Part shown: positions 32,530 to 42,678 of the stretch, piece after piece | Layout of the letters: each line of letters begins with the position of its first letter | How positions within the stretch are numbered: position 1 is the first letter of the stretch | Source: Actinomycetota bacterium | Lineage (GTDB): Bacteria; Actinomycetota; Thermoleophilia; Gaiellales; F1-60-MAGs149 | Direction: 5' to 3' | Length of the DNA stretch: 45,616 bases | Assembly (NCBI GenBank): GCA_009885805.1 | Contig: VFJZ01000026.1 | Location: forward strand, 1-45,616 | Notes under the pieces: generated by a model | Database searches by the model: none | What the model was told of the DNA's origin: nothing | The model's input: the letters and a program-made list of their open reading frames with translations, nothing else | Translations under genes and position numbers: made by a program

Positions 32530-33143
32530 CGATCCCGGCACTGATCGCCGCCGTCGCCGCCCTCCGCTGGGAGCAGTGCGTCAACCCGTATGCCGACGCC
32601 GACGAGGATCCCGCCCTCGACCGGCCCGGCGCCGCGGCCATCCGCCGCGCCAACCTCGCGGCCTACCTCGCCGAGCGCGCGGTCGCGCGGTTCCTCCTCG
32701 TCGGCGAGGCGATCGGCTACCGCGGCGGCCGCTTCAGCGGGATGGCCTTCACGAGCGAGCGCCAGCTGCTCGCCTGGGGTCCGCCCTACGCGGCCTCCTC
32801 AACGGCGACAGGAGGCTGGGCCGAGCCGTCGGCGACTGTCATCCACGGTGCGCTCGCCGCCGCCGGTCGCGAGCGCGACGCGGTTCTGTGGAACGTCGTG
32901 CCAGCCCACCCGCACCGACCGGGCACCCCGCTCAGCAACCGCCCGCCGACCCGGGCGGAGGTGGAACAGGGCGCGCCGCTGCTCGACTCTGTCATCGCCG
33001 TGACGAGCCCGCGCGTCGTCGTCGCGGTCGGCCGCGTGGCCGAGCGGCTCCTCGGCGCGCGTGCCGACATCGCCGTCCGCCACCCGAGCCAGGGCGGTGC
33101 CACGGCCTGTCGCGCGGGCCTCGCCCGGATCCTCGCCGGGTAG
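32526..33143 (+). CDS. Uracil-DNA glycosylase superfamily protein
   Basis: About 205 residues with glycosylase-like signatures: '[23 protein letters not shown]' (around 55), '[23 protein letters not shown]' (around 120) and '[12 protein letters not shown]' ending in 'VRHPSQGG', which corresponds to the C-terminal HPSP-like catalytic loop. Likely removes uracil or a related base from DNA, though the exact family is unclear. No ATG/GTG/TTG lies in frame between the upstream gene and the conserved core; the best start is CTG 32526 overlapping the preceding stop as CTGA. The stop TAG (33141) forms part of the next -10 box. Confidence 0.75.
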   Translation: MTIPALIAAVAALRWEQCVNPYADADEDPALDRPGAAAIRRANLAAYLAERAVARFLLVGEAIGYRGGRFSGMAFTSERQLLAWGPPYAASSTATGGWAEPSATVIHGALAAAGRERDAVLWNVVPAHPHRPGTPLSNRPPTRAEVEQGAPLLDSVIAVTSPRVVVAVGRVAERLLGARADIAVRHPSQGGATACRAGLARILAG

Positions 33144-33153
33144 CATCTCCACC

Positions 33154-34713
<1,560 letters not shown>

Positions 34714-34722
34714 CGTTCGGCC

Positions 34723-35502
34723 ATGCCCGAGCCACTGCAGGTCACGCAGGATGGCGCCGTCGTGCACGTCACGATGACCCGACCGGAGCGTCGCAACGCG
34801 TTCGACGCGGACCTGATCGCCGCCCTGACGGACACGTTTCGCGGCGTCGTGGAGCGGCCGGACGCCCGGGTCGTGGTGCTAGCCGGCGCCGGGCCGTCCT
34901 TCTCCGCGGGAGCCGATCTCGACTGGATGCGCGGCGGGCTCGAGTTGACGCACGCCGAGAACGAGGCCGACGCCCTCCGCGCCGCCGAGATGCTGGCGGC
35001 GATCTCGACCTGCCCGCTGCCGGTCGTCGCTCGAGCACACGGCCACGCCCTCGGCGGCGGCGCGGGACTGGTCTGCGCCGCGGACATCGCGATCGCCAGC
35101 GCGGAGCTACGGATCGGCTTCAGCGAGGTCCGCCTCGGGATCGTTCCCGGCGTGATCTCGCCGTACGTGGTGCGCCGGATCGGGCCCGGTTGGACGCGGG
35201 CGCTGTTTCTCACGGGTCGCGCGATCGGCGCGGAGGAGGCGTACCGGATTGGCCTCGTCCACGCCGTCTGTCCCGCCGCTGCACTCGACGCGACGGTCGA
35301 GGCGACCGTCGTCGAGTTGCTCGCCGGCGGGCCCGGCGCGCTGCACGAGACGAAGCTGCTGCTGGACGAGGTGACCGCGCCGCTCGGGGACGACATCGCC
35401 GCCCGTACGGCCGGCCGGATCGCGCGGGTGCGGGTGGGGGACGAGGCGCAGGCGGGAATCCGCGCCTTCCTCGATCGCAAGGCGCCGCCGTGGCGCCCGT
35501 AA
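34723..35502 (+). CDS. liuC: Methylglutaconyl-CoA hydratase-like enoyl-CoA hydratase
   Basis: A 259-residue crotonase that would hydrate 3-methylglutaconyl-CoA, the product of the neighbouring carboxylase. 'FSAGADLDWMRGG' (around 65) is characteristic of this subgroup; 'HALGGGAGLVCAADIAIAS' and 'GFSEVRLGIVPGVISPYV' (catalytic Glu) follow. The first catalytic Glu is Gly/Ala here ('GGGAGL'), as in known methylglutaconyl-CoA hydratases. ATG 34723 is 6 nt after TAGCGT (34711-34716), whose TAG is the liuB stop. It overlaps liuD by 13 nt. Confidence 0.85.
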   Translation: MPEPLQVTQDGAVVHVTMTRPERRNAFDADLIAALTDTFRGVVERPDARVVVLAGAGPSFSAGADLDWMRGGLELTHAENEADALRAAEMLAAISTCPLPVVARAHGHALGGGAGLVCAADIAIASAELRIGFSEVRLGIVPGVISPYVVRRIGPGWTRALFLTGRAIGAEEAYRIGLVHAVCPAAALDATVEATVVELLAGGPGALHETKLLLDEVTAPLGDDIAARTAGRIARVRVGDEAQAGIRAFLDRKAPPWRP

Positions 35503-37211
35503 CCCGGGCCCTCGTCGCCAATCGCGGCGAGATCGGTCTGCGGCTCGTCCGTGGCCTGCAGGCGGCCGGAGTCGTCGCCGTCGCCGCGCGCGTCGCTGAC
35601 GAGGCGGACGCGCCGTACGTCGTGGCGGCCGACGGCAACGTCGAAGTCGACGGCTTCCTCGACGCGGCCCACCTTGTGTCGGTGGCGGCCCGCGCTGGCT
35701 GCGACGCCCTGCACCCGGGCTACGGGTTCCTCTCCGAACGCGCCGAGCTCGCCGAGGCCTGCGCCGAGGCGGGCATCACGTTCATCGGGCCGTCGCCGGA
35801 CGCGCTGAGGCGGCTCGGCGACAAGGTCGCCGCGCGGGAACTCGCCGTCACCGCCGGCTTCGCACTCGTTCCCGGCGGGCCGGACGCCCACGGCCTGCAG
35901 TTCCCGGTCCTCGTCAAGGCCGCGGCGGGCGGTGGTGGCCGCGGTATGCGTGTGGTGCGCGCCGAGATCGACCTCGCCGAGGCGATGGCTGCGGCCGGGC
36001 GCGAGGCGGCGGCGGCGTTCGGCGACGCGACCGTGTACGTGGAGCGGTACCTCGAAGGCGCGCGCCACGTCGAGGTCCAGGCCTTCGGCGATGCGCACGG
36101 CGGAGCGATCCACCTCGGCCTCCGCGACTGCTCGCTGCAGCGACGGCACCAGAAGGTGATCGAGGAGGCGCCGGCACCCGGCGTCGAGGCGAGCGAGGTC
36201 GCCGCCGTCGGCGCCGCCGCCTGCCAGCTCCTGCAGACGGTCGGCTACGTCGGCGCCGCCACCGTAGAGCTGCTGCGGACGCCGGACGGCGACGTCTACT
36301 TCCTCGAGGTGAACGCGCGCCTGCAGGTGGAGCACCCGGTCACCGAACTGGTCACCGGGCTCGATCTCGTCGCGTTACAGGTGGCCGTAGCGCGCGGGGA
36401 GCGACTGCTCGACACCGTCGACGCCCGCGCGCGCGGCCACGCCGTCGAGGCGCGACTGATCGCGGAGGATCCGGCAGCCGGTTTCCTGCCGACGGCCGGG
36501 CTGCTGCTCCGCCTCGACCTCCCGGACGGCGTTCGCGTCGACAGCGGCTACCGCGCCGGACAGACGGTGCCGACCCGGTTCGATGGGCTCCTCGCGAAGC
36601 TGATCGCTCACGGCGCCACGCGCGACGAGGCCTTCGACCGGCTGCGCGCGGCGCTCGACGCCACGGTCGTCCTCGGCGTCCAGACCAACCTGCCTCTCCT
36701 CCACCACCTCGTCCGCGATCCCGACGTCCTGGCCGGCCGTCTCGACACGGGCCTCGTCGAGCGGCTCGTGATCGAGGCGTCGCCGCCGTCGGCGGAGGTA
36801 CTGCGCACCGCGCGGATGGTGCAGGCTCGTGCCGGGCGGTTTCGGATCGGCCTCGCCGGCGCCGCCGCCATGCCAGCCGCCCAGGCGCCGGATGGCGCCG
36901 TCCACGTCCTCGAGAACGGCCGCGACCACCGCGTCCCGGCGGACGAGGCACCGGATATCGCGGTCGCCGCGCGTGAGACGGGCGGCGCCGGGGCGTCCGG
37001 CTCCATCACGTCCCCGATGCCCGGCCGGGTGGTGACCCTCCGCGTCGCGGTGGGCGACCGCGTCGCCGCCGGCGACGTGCTCGCGGTGCTGGAGGCGATG
37101 AAGATGGAGCATCCCGTCACGGCGCCGTACGACGCGGTCGTCCGCTCCGTCGGCGTCGCCGCCGGCGACCAGGTGACGGGCGGGGCCGGGCTGTTCGTGC
37201 TCGAGGCCTGA
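35490..37211 (+). CDS. liuD: Methylcrotonyl-CoA carboxylase, biotin-containing (alpha) subunit
   Basis: A 573-residue protein joining biotin carboxylase and biotin carrier domains. 'ALVANRGEIGLRLVRGL' opens the N-domain, 'DALHPGYGFLSERAELAEAC' and 'VLVKAAAGGGGRGMRVV' bind ATP, 'EVNARLQVEHPVTELVTGLDL' is catalytic. The carrier domain at the C-terminus has the biotin site 'AVLEAMKMEHPVTAP' (Lys biotinylated). It is shorter than typical 650-residue subunits, mainly in the middle linker region. Start chosen at GTG 35490, overlapping liuC by 13 nt, because it precedes the conserved N-terminus by 6 residues. Confidence 0.9.
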   Translation: MAPVTRALVANRGEIGLRLVRGLQAAGVVAVAARVADEADAPYVVAADGNVEVDGFLDAAHLVSVAARAGCDALHPGYGFLSERAELAEACAEAGITFIGPSPDALRRLGDKVAARELAVTAGFALVPGGPDAHGLQFPVLVKAAAGGGGRGMRVVRAEIDLAEAMAAAGREAAAAFGDATVYVERYLEGARHVEVQAFGDAHGGAIHLGLRDCSLQRRHQKVIEEAPAPGVEASEVAAVGAAACQLLQTVGYVGAATVELLRTPDGDVYFLEVNARLQVEHPVTELVTGLDLVALQVAVARGERLLDTVDARARGHAVEARLIAEDPAAGFLPTAGLLLRLDLPDGVRVDSGYRAGQTVPTRFDGLLAKLIAHGATRDEAFDRLRAALDATVVLGVQTNLPLLHHLVRDPDVLAGRLDTGLVERLVIEASPPSAEVLRTARMVQARAGRFRIGLAGAAAMPAAQAPDGAVHVLENGRDHRVPADEAPDIAVAARETGGAGASGSITSPMPGRVVTLRVAVGDRVAAGDVLAVLEAMKMEHPVTAPYDAVVRSVGVAAGDQVTGGAGLFVLEA

Positions 37212-37265
37212 AGCTCACCTGAACGGGGGACGTCTCGCCACCCGCGATCGGTCGATCCCTTTCGG

Positions 37266-37610
37266 GTGGCGCCCTCCCCGCACCGTGTGCACGAACTCAT
37301 CGTCCGCGTCTACGCGGGAAACGACGCCGCCCACGCCCTCGCCGGCAGCCTCGCCGGTGCGCGCGTCGCGATCCGCGGCGCGACCGGCGACGAGCGGCGC
37401 TGGCTGGAGACGGCGTTGACGGCATGCGCCGCCGAGATCGTCAGCGAGCACCCGGAGCTGGTGGTGGCCGGATCGCTCGCGACCCGCGCCGACCGGCACG
37501 GAGCGCTCACGACTGCGGACGTCGAGGCGATCTGGACGGTCCTCGGTGCCCTGCGCGGCCTCGCCGTCGCGCCGGCACCTTCGGCGCAGCCGCTCCTGCG
37601 CGCGGCCTGA
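37266..37610 (+). CDS. Small hypothetical protein, paralogue of the next gene
   Basis: A 114-residue soluble protein with an alpha/beta pattern: 'AGARVAIRGATGDERRWLETAL', then 'CAAEIVSEHPELVVAGSLATR'. The same pattern recurs in the neighbour at 37629 ('DGRLVAVLGATAAEWAELEPHL', 'CGADVVADLGPDVAAVIAGSA'). The order strand-GAT-helix-C/A-strand-AGS recalls a BRCT or response-regulator-like fold, but I cannot assign it. No -10 at the leaderless position or Shine-Dalgarno is obvious; GTG 37287 ('HELIVRV') is an alternative start. Confidence 0.55.
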   Translation: MAPSPHRVHELIVRVYAGNDAAHALAGSLAGARVAIRGATGDERRWLETALTACAAEIVSEHPELVVAGSLATRADRHGALTTADVEAIWTVLGALRGLAVAPAPSAQPLLRAA

Positions 37611-37628
37611 GCTGCCGATAGCAACGAC

Positions 37629-38084
37629 GTGGCCGACGGCTACCTTGCCCTCATCTCCCGTATCCACGCCGGCTTCAACGCCAACCGGCGCCTGGCGACG
37701 CTGCTCGACGGGCGACTCGTCGCGGTGCTCGGCGCGACGGCAGCGGAGTGGGCGGAGCTCGAGCCGCACCTCGCGTCGTGCGGCGCCGACGTCGTGGCCG
37801 ATCTCGGACCCGACGTGGCCGCCGTCATCGCCGGCTCTGCGGTGACCGAAGACGACCTCGTCGCGGCCGCTGTGATGGACGTCGCGGTGCTCCGCCCCGC
37901 CGACGTCGCGCTGCTCGTCCACGCCCGGCGCAAGGTCGCCGAGCAGGACGGCCGGCTCTACGACGAGGCCCTCGAACGTGTGCGGAACGAGGGGCGCCTC
38001 ATGGCCGCGACCCGCGAGCGGCGGGCGCGCGAGACCGTCGAACAGCCGACCAGCGAGCGCGGCATGCACATCCGGGAGCTGTAG
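37629..38084 (+). CDS. Hypothetical protein, paralogue of the previous gene
   Basis: A 151-residue soluble protein: N-terminal helix 'GYLALISRIHAGFNANRRLATLL', the domain shared with 37266 (about residues 27-75), then a helical C-terminus 'ALLVHARRKVAEQDGRLYDEALERVRNEGRLM' likely to form a coiled coil. Begins with GTG 18 nt after the previous stop, so the two are probably cotranscribed. Function unknown. Tandem location points to a duplication followed by divergence. Confidence 0.6.
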   Translation: MADGYLALISRIHAGFNANRRLATLLDGRLVAVLGATAAEWAELEPHLASCGADVVADLGPDVAAVIAGSAVTEDDLVAAAVMDVAVLRPADVALLVHARRKVAEQDGRLYDEALERVRNEGRLMAATRERRARETVEQPTSERGMHIREL

Positions 38085-38103
38085 CCCCGGCTAGGATCCC
38101 CGG

Positions 38104-38727
38104 GTGCGACGTCGCCGACGGATCGTGCTCGCACTGCTCGCCATACCGCCGCTGCTGGTGGTCGGCGCCGTCGGCTTCGTCCGTGCATCGGCCGCCGGTG
38201 ACGTCGGGGGCAACGCGGCCGAGATCCCGCCACGCGGCGTTGCGATCGTGCTCGGCGCCCAGGTGCGCCCGGACGGACAACCGTCGATGATGCTCGCCGA
38301 GCGGGTCGATGCCGCGGTCGACCTGTACCGGCGTGGCCGGGTCGAACGGCTCCTGCTCACCGGCGACAACTCGACCGTCTCCTACGACGAGGTGACCGCG
38401 ATGCGCGACCGGGCGATGTCGGCCGGCGTCCCGGCCGCTGCCATCACGCTCGACTACGCCGGCTTCGACACCTACGACTCGTGCTGGCGAGCGCGCCACC
38501 TGTTCGGCGTCACCTCGGCCGTCGTCGTCACCCAGGCGTTCCACGCGCCCCGAGCCGTGTTCACCTGCCAGGCCCAGGGCATCGACGCGGTCGCGCTCGG
38601 CGTTCCCGACTGGGGCCGTCATCCGACCGGGGTGATGGCACGCCTGGCGGCGCGGGAGCTAGTGGCGACGGTGAAGGCGCTCTGGGAGGTGGAGGTCGCG
38701 CGGCCACTGCCGGTATTTCCGCAATGA
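38104..38727 (+). CDS. SanA/YdcF-type DUF218 membrane protein
   Basis: A 207-residue protein with an N-terminal membrane anchor ('IVLALLAIPPLLVVGAVGFV') and a DUF218 domain outside: 'AIVLGAQVRPDGQPSMMLAERVDAAVDLYRRGRV', 'LLLTGDNSTVSYDEVTAMRD', 'YAGFDTYDSCWRAR' and 'VVVTQAFHAPRAVFTCQAQGI'. The arrangement is that of SanA, linked to envelope permeability, not of the longer YdcF. GTG start 6 nt after TAGGAT (38092-38097), no Shine-Dalgarno. Coupled to the rhomboid gene by ATGA. Confidence 0.85.
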   Translation: MRRRRRIVLALLAIPPLLVVGAVGFVRASAAGDVGGNAAEIPPRGVAIVLGAQVRPDGQPSMMLAERVDAAVDLYRRGRVERLLLTGDNSTVSYDEVTAMRDRAMSAGVPAAAITLDYAGFDTYDSCWRARHLFGVTSAVVVTQAFHAPRAVFTCQAQGIDAVALGVPDWGRHPTGVMARLAARELVATVKALWEVEVARPLPVFPQ

Positions 38728-39563
38728 TCCCCCCCGTGGACGAGCAACTGGAGTACTGCTACCGGCACCCCGACCGGGAGACCGCGCTCGCCTGTTCCAA
38801 CTGCGCGAGGCCGATCTGTCCAGACTGCATGACGGCGACGCCTGTTGGCCAGCGCTGCCCGGAGTGCCTCGGTAAGCAGCGCGTCCGGCGACCCTCGTCG
38901 ATGGCGCACGTCGCTCCGATCGTCGCGTATGGCCTGATCGCCGCCTGCGTGCTGGTCTTCATCGGTCCCCAGGGAGGATTGTCGGCCGGCCTCGGCGGCG
39001 GCCGCGTGAACTCCTCGATGTTCGAGTACGCGCTGTACGGCCCGGCGATCGCCAGCGAACCGTGGCGGCTCGTGTCATCGATGTTCATGCACGCCTCGCT
39101 GCTGCACCTCGGCTTCAACATGTACGCCCTCTACGCCTTCGGCCCCGCCCTCGAGGCGCGGTACGGCCGGGCGCGCTTCCTCGGCCTCTACCTCGCGGCC
39201 GGTCTGTTCGGCTCGGCGGGGGCGCTCCTGCTGGACCCCGAGAAGCTGACGGTCGGCGCGTCGGGCGCGATCTTCGGCCTCATGGGCGCCTACGTCGCGA
39301 TCGCGAAGGCGCGCGGGCTGCCTGACCTCGGCGGTCTCGGCGGCGTACTCGCCATCAACCTCGTGATCACGTTCTTGCTACCGGGGATCTCGATCGGCGG
39401 ACACGTCGGCGGCCTCGTCGGCGGCCTCGCCGTCGGGTTCTCGTACGAGCTCATCGGGCACCGACTACGGGGCCGGTCCGTGCAGGTGGCCGGGCTCGCG
39501 GCCGTCAGCACCCTCGCACTCGTCGCGGTCGCCCTCGGTCTCGTCCTCGCCAGCGGCGCCTGA
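38724..39563 (+). CDS. Rhomboid-family intramembrane serine protease with zinc-binding N-terminus
   Basis: A 279-residue membrane protease. The N-terminal ~45 residues form a B-box-like zinc motif ('CYRHPDRETALACSNCARPICPDCM', 'GQRCPEC'). The rhomboid core has 'MFMHASLLHLGFNMYALYAFG' (His/Asn), the catalytic Ser in 'VGASGAIFGLMGAYVA' and the catalytic His in 'IGGHVGGLVGGLAVGF'; six to seven membrane helices are visible. It should cleave membrane-anchored substrates. ATG overlaps the SanA-like stop by 4 nt. Confidence 0.92.
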   Translation: MIPPVDEQLEYCYRHPDRETALACSNCARPICPDCMTATPVGQRCPECLGKQRVRRPSSMAHVAPIVAYGLIAACVLVFIGPQGGLSAGLGGGRVNSSMFEYALYGPAIASEPWRLVSSMFMHASLLHLGFNMYALYAFGPALEARYGRARFLGLYLAAGLFGSAGALLLDPEKLTVGASGAIFGLMGAYVAIAKARGLPDLGGLGGVLAINLVITFLLPGISIGGHVGGLVGGLAVGFSYELIGHRLRGRSVQVAGLAAVSTLALVAVALGLVLASGA

Positions 39564-39576
39564 GGCGTCAAACCCG

Positions 39577-40270
39577 TCAGCGGGCGATCCGGATCTTGCG
39601 GACGGTGCTGCGGTCTCCGGCGGCGAGCGTCAGCGTCAGCACCAGCGGGGCCTGGCCGGGCTTGACCCTGATCGTCAGCCGCCGCGCCCTGCGGTCGACC
39701 ACGAACCGCTGGCTGCCGATGCGCAGGATCGCGACGATGCTCGACTGCACCGTCAGCTTCACTGTTCGTGCCCTACGCGACAGCGTCGCCGGGCTCTTGA
39801 CCGCCAGGAACTGCGGTGCAACAGGCGTCACGCGCACCTTCACGCGCCGCTCGGCGGTGCGTCCGAACCGGTCACGAGCGACGAGGCGGATCGTGCGCTG
39901 ACCGCGGCCGATCAGGCGGGCTCCGTCGTACCAGGACAGGGCCTTGCCGGACAGCGTGCGGCCGAGATCGTCGAAGGCCTGACCGCTGAGGTAGCCGGCT
40001 GGTCGGCGGACAGCGAGCCGCCCGCGGGGTCGATGATCTGCACCGTCGGGGGCACGCCGAGCGAGACCAGCGGGCCGGAGACGGCGGCCGTCTCCCGGAA
40101 TCCATCCTCTGCCCGCACGCGGATCCGCGCCTTTGTGCTGCGGGAGAAGTACCGGGCCGCAAGGCTGACGCTGCCGGTGTTCGGGCCGAACCAGATCGGC
40201 CGCCACGTCTTCCCACCGTCGACCGCGTAGTCGATGCGCACCTGGAGGCGGTTGCCGTCGGCATCGCATG
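39577..40270 (-). pseudogene. Frameshifted C-terminal remnant of a secreted beta-sandwich protein
   Basis: Two fragments in adjacent frames. Upstream: 'RLQVRIDYAVDGGKTWRPIW', 'RAEDGFRETAAVSGPLVSLG', 'VQIIDPAGGSL'. Downstream: 'AGYLSGQAFDDLGRTLSGKALSWYDG', 'IRLVARDRFGRTAERRVKVRV' and a Lys/Arg/Val-rich tail ending at 39577. They read as two Ig-like (fibronectin/big) domains of a longer extracellular protein, with the frame lost near 40000. The N-terminal part, including any signal peptide or catalytic domain, is missing: upstream of 40270 the sequence no longer continues. A sequencing error could account for the frameshift only. Confidence 0.65.
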
Positions 40271-40402
40271 GCCGGCGACGGACGGCGGACGAACGGTCGG
40301 GATACCGCCTTCGACTCGACACCGGTTTCCCTTAGATGGAAATGGCGGGCGGGGACCGGGCCTCGTCATCGCCCAGGGCGCTGGATCGGGTACCCTCGCC
40401 TG

Positions 40403-41545
40403 ATGGCGAGCGTGCTCGATCACCGCTACGGCACCGGCCCGGCGCTGACGATCGGCGTCGAGGAGGAATACATGCTGCTCGACGCGGGGACGTTCGAGCT
40501 CGCCGGCAAGATCGACGACGTCCTCGCAGCGTTGCCCGCCGAGCAGTGGGCGGCGCGGGTGATGCCGGAGCTGTTCGAGTCCTCGGCCGAGGTCGCGACC
40601 GGCATCTGCAGGGGCGTCGACGATGCCCGCCGTGATCTGACGGAGATCAGGCAGGGACTCGCTGGCGTGCTGCACGGGCTCGGCCTCCGACTCGGCAGCT
40701 CGTCCGCGCACCCGTTCAGCCTGACGGAGAACCAGCGGATCACGCCGCGCGACCGCTACCGGTACCTGCTCGAGCAGCTCCAGTACGTCGCTCGCCGCGA
40801 GCTCGTCTTCGGGATGCACGTCCACGTCGCCGTCCCCGACCCGATCGCCTGCCTGCAGGTGATGGAAGGGCTCCTGATCGAGCTGCCGGTGCTGCTCGCG
40901 CTGTCGACCAACTCCCCGTTCTGGCGTGGCCGGCCGACCGGCCTGCAGTCAACGCGGACGGCCGTCTTCGCGGCGTTCCCGCGCTCCGGTCTGCCGCCGC
41001 GCTTCGACTCCTACGACGACTACGTCGAGACGATCTCCTGGCTCGAGTCGACCGGCGCGATCGGCGACTACACGCACATCTGGTGGGACCTCCGCCCGCA
41101 TCCGCGGTTCGGGACGCTCGAGATACGAGTGATGGACGTGCAGTTCGACCTCGATGCGACGATGGCGCTCGCCGCGTACGTCCAGAGCGCCGTCGCCGAA
41201 CTGCTCGACCAGATCGGCCGCGGCATCACGCCACCGACCTACGCGCGCCCGCTGATCGCCGAGAACAAGTGGCAGGCAGCGCGGTACGGTCTCGAGGCAC
41301 CGTTGATGGACCTCGCCTCGGGACGTCGCGCCCGCGTCACCGCCGCGACCCTGGCCCGGCGGCGCCTGAAGCAGCTGCGGCCATTTGCCCGCGAGCTCGG
41401 CTGCTGGGACGCGCTCTCGCACGGGGTGTCGGCGATCCTCGAGAAGGGGTCCGGAGCCGACCGCCAGGTGCGGGTGTGGCGCGCAAACGAGGACCTCCAT
41501 GAGATGCTCGGCGAGCTCGCCGACCTGACCGAGCTTCGCACCTGA
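40403..41545 (+). CDS. YbdK-type carboxylate-amine ligase (GCS2 family)
   Basis: A 380-residue ATP-dependent ligase of the glutamate-cysteine ligase 2 family: 'LTIGVEEEYMLLDAGTFEL' at the N-terminus, 'RLGSSSAHPFSL', 'ELVFGMHVHVAVPD' with conserved His residues, 'TNSPFWRGRPTGLQSTRTAVF', 'HIWWDLRPHPRFGTLEIRVMD' and 'ENKWQAARYG'. Members form gamma-glutamyl-type amides; only some make gamma-glutamylcysteine. Start ATG 40403, 6 nt after TACCCT (40391-40396), ignoring the upstream open frame. Its stop overlaps the acyl-CoA dehydrogenase ATG (TGATG). Confidence 0.88.
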   Translation: MASVLDHRYGTGPALTIGVEEEYMLLDAGTFELAGKIDDVLAALPAEQWAARVMPELFESSAEVATGICRGVDDARRDLTEIRQGLAGVLHGLGLRLGSSSAHPFSLTENQRITPRDRYRYLLEQLQYVARRELVFGMHVHVAVPDPIACLQVMEGLLIELPVLLALSTNSPFWRGRPTGLQSTRTAVFAAFPRSGLPPRFDSYDDYVETISWLESTGAIGDYTHIWWDLRPHPRFGTLEIRVMDVQFDLDATMALAAYVQSAVAELLDQIGRGITPPTYARPLIAENKWQAARYGLEAPLMDLASGRRARVTAATLARRRLKQLRPFARELGCWDALSHGVSAILEKGSGADRQVRVWRANEDLHEMLGELADLTELRT

Positions 41546-42678
41546 TGGACTTCGACCTCTCCGACGAACACGCGGCGCTCCGCGACACCGTCCGCACCTT
41601 CGCCGAGAAGGTCGTCGCGCCGGTCGCCGAGGAGCTCGATCGCGAGCACCGCTTCCCCGTCGACATCGTTCGCCGGCTCGGCGAGATGGGGCTGATGGGC
41701 GTCCCGTTCCCGGTCGAGGTCGGCGGCGGTGGCGGCGACACGCTCGCCTACGCGCTGACGATCGAGGAGCTGGCGCGGATCGACTCGTCCGTGGCGATCA
41801 CGGTCGCCGCGCACACCTCGCTCGGCACGTCGCCGATCGCGAACTTCGGCTCCGCCGCGCAGACGGAGCGCTACCTGCCCGACCTGTGCTCCGGCCGTCG
41901 GCTGGCCGCGTTCGGCCTGACCGAGCCCGAGGCGGGCTCCGACGCCGGCGCGACGCGCACGCGCGCCGTCGAGCAGCCGGATGGCTCCTTCGTCGTCAAC
42001 GGCGCGAAGATGTTCATCACCAACGCCGGCACCGAGCTTTCCGGTGTCGTCACGATCACGGCCCTGACCGGCGACGGCGAGATCACGAACCTGATCGTGG
42101 AGAACGGCACGCCCGGCTACGAGATCTCGCCGCCGCTGCGCAAGATGGGGTGGCACGCGTCCGACACGCGGGCGCTGACGTTCGCCGACTGCCACGTCGG
42201 CCCGGACGCCGTGCTCGGCCCACGCGGCGCTGGCCTGCGCCAGTTCCTCGCGATCCTCGACGGCGGCCGGATTTCGGTCGCGGCCCTGGCGCTCGGTCTC
42301 GCCCAGGGCGCGTACGAGCAGGCCCTCACGTATGCGCGGCAGCGAAACGCCTTCGGCCGGCCGATCGCGGCCTTCCAGGCGATCCAGTTCAAGCTGGCGG
42401 ACATGGAGACCGAGATCGCCGCTGGTCGCCACCTCGTGCGGCACGCCGCCTGGCTGAAGGACCGCGGCCGGCCGTTCGCCCACGCCGCCGCCCTCGCGAA
42501 GCTCTACACCGGCGAGCTGTCACATCGCGTCGTCAACGAGGCGGTCCAGATCCATGGCGGCTACGGCTACATGGACGAGTACCCGATCAGCCGCTTCTAC
42601 CGCGACCAGAAGATCCTCGAGATCGGCGAGGGGACGAACGAGGTGCAGCGCCTCCTGATCGCCCGCGCGATCATCTGA
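41545..42678 (+). CDS. Acyl-CoA dehydrogenase
   Basis: A 377-residue FAD enzyme oxidising acyl-CoA to enoyl-CoA. Signatures: 'AFGLTEPEAGSDAGATRT' and 'MFITNAGTELSGVV' (FAD contacts), 'KMGWHASDTRALTF', 'ARQRNAFGRPIAAFQAIQFKLADM', 'QIHGGYGYMDEYPISRFYRD'. The catalytic Glu is in 'ILEIGEGTNEVQ'. The short-chain/branched type is likely but substrate range cannot be read off; it could be the missing first step beside the liuBCD genes 4 kb upstream. Coupled to the YbdK-type gene. Converges with ilvA, overlapping by 8 nt. Confidence 0.92.
   Translation: MDFDLSDEHAALRDTVRTFAEKVVAPVAEELDREHRFPVDIVRRLGEMGLMGVPFPVEVGGGGGDTLAYALTIEELARIDSSVAITVAAHTSLGTSPIANFGSAAQTERYLPDLCSGRRLAAFGLTEPEAGSDAGATRTRAVEQPDGSFVVNGAKMFITNAGTELSGVVTITALTGDGEITNLIVENGTPGYEISPPLRKMGWHASDTRALTFADCHVGPDAVLGPRGAGLRQFLAILDGGRISVAALALGLAQGAYEQALTYARQRNAFGRPIAAFQAIQFKLADMETEIAAGRHLVRHAAWLKDRGRPFAHAAALAKLYTGELSHRVVNEAVQIHGGYGYMDEYPISRFYRDQKILEIGEGTNEVQRLLIARAII

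Noticed and set aside
41545-42678. Assignment of the acyl-CoA dehydrogenase as isovaleryl-CoA dehydrogenase (liuA)
   Set aside because: It is 4 kb from liuBCD with unrelated genes between, and I see no residue that decides the substrate.
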